Below are positions 30,930-33,325 of a stretch of 33,325 bases of DNA, piece after piece. The stretch is from Planctomycetaceae bacterium. Its GTDB lineage: Bacteria > Planctomycetota > Planctomycetia > Isosphaerales > Isosphaeraceae. The translations under genes and the position numbers were made by a program. Within the stretch, counting starts at the first letter, position 1; each line of letters opens with the position of its first letter. The stretch lies in assembly GCA_019237095.1 (NCBI GenBank), contig JAFAHT010000263.1:1-33325 (forward strand). Direction: 5' to 3'. The notes beneath the pieces are model-generated. The model saw nothing but the letters and a program-made list of their open reading frames with translations, did not search any database and had not been told where the DNA came from.

Positions 30930-32642
30930 AAGCCGTTCCAGCTCCTGGCCGATCGCGGTCATCAGCGGGGCGATCAATTCCTCGTCGAAGCCGAAGCGGG
31001 TACCCGCCGCGCCGAACAACTCCGGCAACGGGCGCGAGCCGCCCAGGGAGAGGGCGCGGCGGTAGTCGGCGACGGCCCCGGCGCGGTCGGTCAGGCCCCG
31101 CCGCCAGAGCTGCAATGCGCCGAGCTGTGCAATCCCGTATTCGATGTAATAGAACGGATACAGGAAGATGTGCAGTTGGCGATGCCAGGAATGGTCGCGC
31201 GCTTCCTCGTATCCGGACCAGTCCACAATCCCGCCGAACCGGTCGATGAGCGACCGCCATGCCGTCCTACGGTCGTCCCGCGTGTGGCCGGGATGGGTGT
31301 AGATCCAGTGCTGGAACGCATCGACAGTGGCGATCCAGGGGAGGATGAGCACGATGCCTTCCAGCAGCTTGCGATTGGAGCGGTCGGCCTCCGCTTGGTC
31401 GTAGAACGGATGGAGGTTTCGAGCCCCGAAGAGCTCCATGGTCATCGAGGCCACCTCGCAGAATTCGAGCGGGCTTTCTCGGTAGGCGGCCAGCGGTTCG
31501 CCGCGGCATGCCAGGGTGTGGAAGGCGTGCCCTCCCTCGTGAAGCAGGGTCCTCACGTCGCCGTCGAGGCCAACGGCATTCATGAAGATGAACGGCAAGC
31601 GGTCGTCCTCAAACGTGGTCTGGTAGCCTCCGGGCGCCTTGCCCTTGCGATTGGCCAGGTCGAGCAATCCCTGGGAACGAAGGAAGGCGAACTGCGCCCC
31701 GAGCTCCGGATCGACCTCGCGGAAGATCGTCTCGGCCCCCTCGGCTAGCCGGGAGACATCAACAAAGGGTTTCAGTGGGGGCCGGCCCAGCGGGTCGACG
31801 GCCGTGTCCCAGGGACGCAAGGCCGGCACGCCGAGCGCCGCGGTGTGCTCTTGCTGAATCTTCCGAGCCAGCGGTACGACGACGTGCTCCACGGCAGAGT
31901 GAAACTTGAGGGCATCGTCGATGCCGTAATCGAAGCGCTCGCGCTGGCGGAACGCGAAATCGACGTAGCTGGTAAACCCGGCCTCGCGGGCGACCTCGAT
32001 CCTCAAGGCCATCATCTGGTCAAACAGGTCGTCGAGCGCGTCTTTGTCCTGAAGCCGCCGGCTGGCCGCGAGTTCCCAGGCGGTCTGGCGGACGCTGCGA
32101 TCGGTTTCTTCCAGAAACGGCGCCATCTGCGCCAGGGTTCGCTCCTGGCCCTGGAAGCTGACAGTCATGGCTCCCATTGTCTTCTGGTACTGCTGATCCA
32201 GCTCGGCCAGGCGGGTCTCACGGGGGATGTTCGCCTCGCGGTAGAGAGCACGGCGGTTTTCCAGGGCGCGGTTGAACACGGCGTATCGGTTGGCGTCGAG
32301 CTGCATGCGAAATGGGGAATCGAGGTAGCGGTTGCGAACTTCATTCTGAAGGGGCTTGAGCTGAGGCTCGATGTCGCGGATGAAGCTGAGGTACGCCGCC
32401 TCCCGTTCGGGGTCGTCGGTTTGACAGGTCATGGCGACGTAGCGCTCGACTCCCTCCTGTCCTACCGCCGAGTTCAGCTCTCCGGCCGCGACCAGCCACC
32501 TTTCCAGGTCACTGGCCGAAGCGATGGGCATCGCCAGGAGCTGCCGGTACCAGGGCTCGATCTGCTCCCAGGTCTTGAGCTCGACCTTTTCGGGCAGCCA
32601 TTCATGGGGGAATTTCGGGGGAATGTAGTTCGAGATTGCCAT
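30921..32642 (-). CDS. M3-family zinc metallopeptidase (oligoendopeptidase-like)
   Basis: The 573-residue product fits the M3 family (PepF/thimet oligopeptidase group). The zinc motif is HEGGH at 368-372 within LLHEGGHAFHTLA, and the third zinc ligand is the Glu in FCEVASMTMELF (E396). The helical N-terminal half has the family pattern, with an SLPF-like region replaced by NYIPPKFPHEW. It has no signal peptide and should degrade short peptides in the cytoplasm. The length is normal for the group and no key residue is missing. ATG 32642 lacks a strong ribosome-binding site but starts a conserved-looking N-terminus. A candidate hairpin at 32667-32702 separates it from the small membrane protein gene upstream. 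Confidence 0.93.
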   Translation of the reverse strand: MAISNYIPPKFPHEWLPEKVELKTWEQIEPWYRQLLAMPIASASDLERWLVAAGELNSAVGQEGVERYVAMTCQTDDPEREAAYLSFIRDIEPQLKPLQNEVRNRYLDSPFRMQLDANRYAVFNRALENRRALYREANIPRETRLAELDQQYQKTMGAMTVSFQGQERTLAQMAPFLEETDRSVRQTAWELAASRRLQDKDALDDLFDQMMALRIEVAREAGFTSYVDFAFRQRERFDYGIDDALKFHSAVEHVVVPLARKIQQEHTAALGVPALRPWDTAVDPLGRPPLKPFVDVSRLAEGAETIFREVDPELGAQFAFLRSQGLLDLANRKGKAPGGYQTTFEDDRLPFIFMNAVGLDGDVRTLLHEGGHAFHTLACRGEPLAAYRESPLEFCEVASMTMELFGARNLHPFYDQAEADRSNRKLLEGIVLILPWIATVDAFQHWIYTHPGHTRDDRRTAWRSLIDRFGGIVDWSGYEEARDHSWHRQLHIFLYPFYYIEYGIAQLGALQLWRRGLTDRAGAVADYRRALSLGGSRPLPELFGAAGTRFGFDEELIAPLMTAIGQELERLAP

Positions 32643-32666
32643 CGCTTGCGCCCGTCAGGAACCAGG

Positions 32667-32702
32667 AAAACGGGCGGCCGCAAAGCTGTTGCCAGGCGGC
32701 CG
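32667..32702 (-). terminator. terminator candidate after the small membrane protein gene
   Basis: On the minus strand two CGGCCG hexamers (32702-32697 and 32680-32675), which are self-complementary, can pair across a 16-base loop. They are followed by CCCG and TTTT (32670-32667). It lies about 25 bases after the stop at 32727. Confidence 0.4.
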
Positions 32703-32726
32703 GGCCTGCACGTCCTGGTTGTTGGA

Positions 32727-32993
32727 TCAGAGTAAGACAGCCTGGACCAGCCAGGCTCCGACAAATAGCCACATCGACAAGATCGTGATGGCGATGATCA
32801 GCACCAGCGTGGTCGCCGCCACGGCCTGTCCGTGCTCGAAAAGGCCTCGGGCCATGCCGATTGCGCCGATCGTCTGAAAGAGCGCCAGCACAGCCGTGGT
32901 ACCCAGGACAACCTCGCCCAGTGCCGTGAAAAAAATAACCAGTGCGATCCTGCCCACCGTATCCCGAACAATGGCCAGCACGATGCCCAGCAC
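32727..32993 (-). CDS. small hydrophobic membrane protein, unknown function
   Basis: The 88-residue product is mostly two or three membrane helices: IALVIFFTALGEVVLGTTAVLAL near residues 16-38 and VAATTLVLIIAITILSMWLFVGAW near 58-81. A short polar loop (ARGLFEHGQ) lies between. I do not recognise the family. GTG 32993 has no ribosome-binding site. The frame continues open upstream to a TAA at about 33071, with a natural-looking GGDDYFDLVLG just before, so the true N-terminus may be longer with a rare start. It lies between two minus-strand genes and could be co-transcribed with the copper-binding protein gene if the hairpin at 33066-33105 is leaky. Confidence 0.55.
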   Translation of the reverse strand: MLGIVLAIVRDTVGRIALVIFFTALGEVVLGTTAVLALFQTIGAIGMARGLFEHGQAVAATTLVLIIAITILSMWLFVGAWLVQAVLL

Positions 32994-33065
32994 AAGGTCG
33001 AAATAATCGTCGCCGCCGGGGCCGGTGCGTAGGCGAGGATGCGGAGCTAAGAGACGTCGGCCGCC

Positions 33066-33105
33066 GCATTACCTGCCCGAGCGACGGAGCCCGGACAGGT
33101 GATGC
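33066..33105 (-). terminator. hairpin after the copper-binding protein gene
   Basis: GCATTACCTG (33066-33075) pairs with CAGGTGATGC (33096-33105) over ten base pairs with one G-U wobble. Between them CCCGAGC and GAGCCCGG extend the stem imperfectly. It begins 13 bases after the stop of the minus-strand gene at 33119. There is no T-run. Confidence 0.5.
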
Positions 33106-33118
33106 CGCTCAGACGGCT

Positions 33119-33325
33119 TCACTGGGTGGGATGATGGTGCTTGTGTTCGCCCATGGCCTTGACCATCCCCCGGCATGACTGGGCGCATTTGCGCAGCGAC
33201 TCAATGACCAGCTTCATCTCGGGATCCTTGAGCGGCTCGCACACGGCGAGGCAGTCGTCGCAGGCTTCGGCGCAGGCCGCACAGATATGGACCAGGAGGT
33301 GGCTCCCGCTGGCCACCAGCTTGGC
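33119..33325 (-). CDS. four-helix-bundle copper-binding protein (DUF326-like), 5' end outside window
   Basis: Only the C-terminal 68 residues are in the window: the frame is open to the edge (AKLVASGSHLLVHICAACAEACDDC). Cysteines are spaced along helices (ICAACAEACDDCLAVC, then SLRKCAQSCRGM) and the protein ends in HKHHHPTQ. This is the pattern of the Csp/DUF326 four-helix-bundle proteins that store or bind copper(I) through inward-facing Cys. Secretion cannot be judged without the N-terminus. GTG 33316 is in frame but is probably internal, because the sequence upstream of it still fits the family. Confidence 0.72.
   Translation of the reverse strand, partial: AKLVASGSHLLVHICAACAEACDDCLAVCEPLKDPEMKLVIESLRKCAQSCRGMVKAMGEHKHHHPTQ

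Overview
The window is GC-rich and densely coded. It looks like a planctomycete chromosome, probably Isosphaeraceae or a relative. This is an inference from gene content: a cytoplasmic-kinase/periplasmic-tail Ser/Thr kinase, a di-haem cytochrome of the peroxidase-like type, a Wsp-like chemosensory cluster, secreted lineage-specific proteins, and a GT2 relative of a type I associate with this group. No rRNA, tRNA, CRISPR array or intact mobile element was recognised.

Layout. Positions 1-4294 (+) hold the end of an unidentified gene, an alpha-glucan phosphorylase and a Ser/Thr kinase. Positions 4295-7368 are accessory and partly decayed: an orphan Phd/YefM-type antitoxin, a secreted di-haem cytochrome c (-), the 3' relic of an IS630-type transposase, and a receiver protein that appears to be the truncated tail of a hybrid histidine kinase.

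Positions 7737-17019 (+) form one tight operon: CheW, CheR-TPR, CheW, a soluble PAS-PAS chemoreceptor, CheA-REC (split by a -1 frameshift), CheB, and a receiver-histidine kinase. The set of parts is that of the Pseudomonas Wsp system (two CheW, CheR with TPR, CheA with REC, CheB). However, the output is a receiver-histidine kinase where Wsp has a diguanylate cyclase, and the receptor has a FixL-type PAS that keeps the haem-ligand His and the distal Arg. Directly downstream are a strong sigma-54 promoter candidate (17095-17109) ahead of a coiled-coil membrane protein, then on the minus strand a secreted trypsin-like protease and an NtrC-type sigma-54 activator. I infer a possible circuit: gas- or redox-sensing receptor, CheA, receiver-kinase, NtrC-type regulator, sigma-54 promoter.

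Positions 21167-25258 (+) carry a secreted thioredoxin-fold protein without its CXXC, a strong intrinsic terminator, a D-amino-acid aminotransferase, and a coupled GT2-like protein whose reading frame runs antisense into the next gene. Positions 24866-28894 (-) hold an ABC-2 exporter permease, its ATPase, ADP-glucose pyrophosphorylase (glgC) and a small bL12-CTD-like protein. The right end has a tandem-FHA protein (+), an M3 metallopeptidase (-), a small membrane protein (-) and a partial four-helix-bundle copper-binding protein (-).

Two glycogen genes (phosphorylase and glgC) bracket the window but are not in one operon. Gene-finding relied on recognised family motifs, ribosome-binding sites and overlap logic. 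No similarity search was available.
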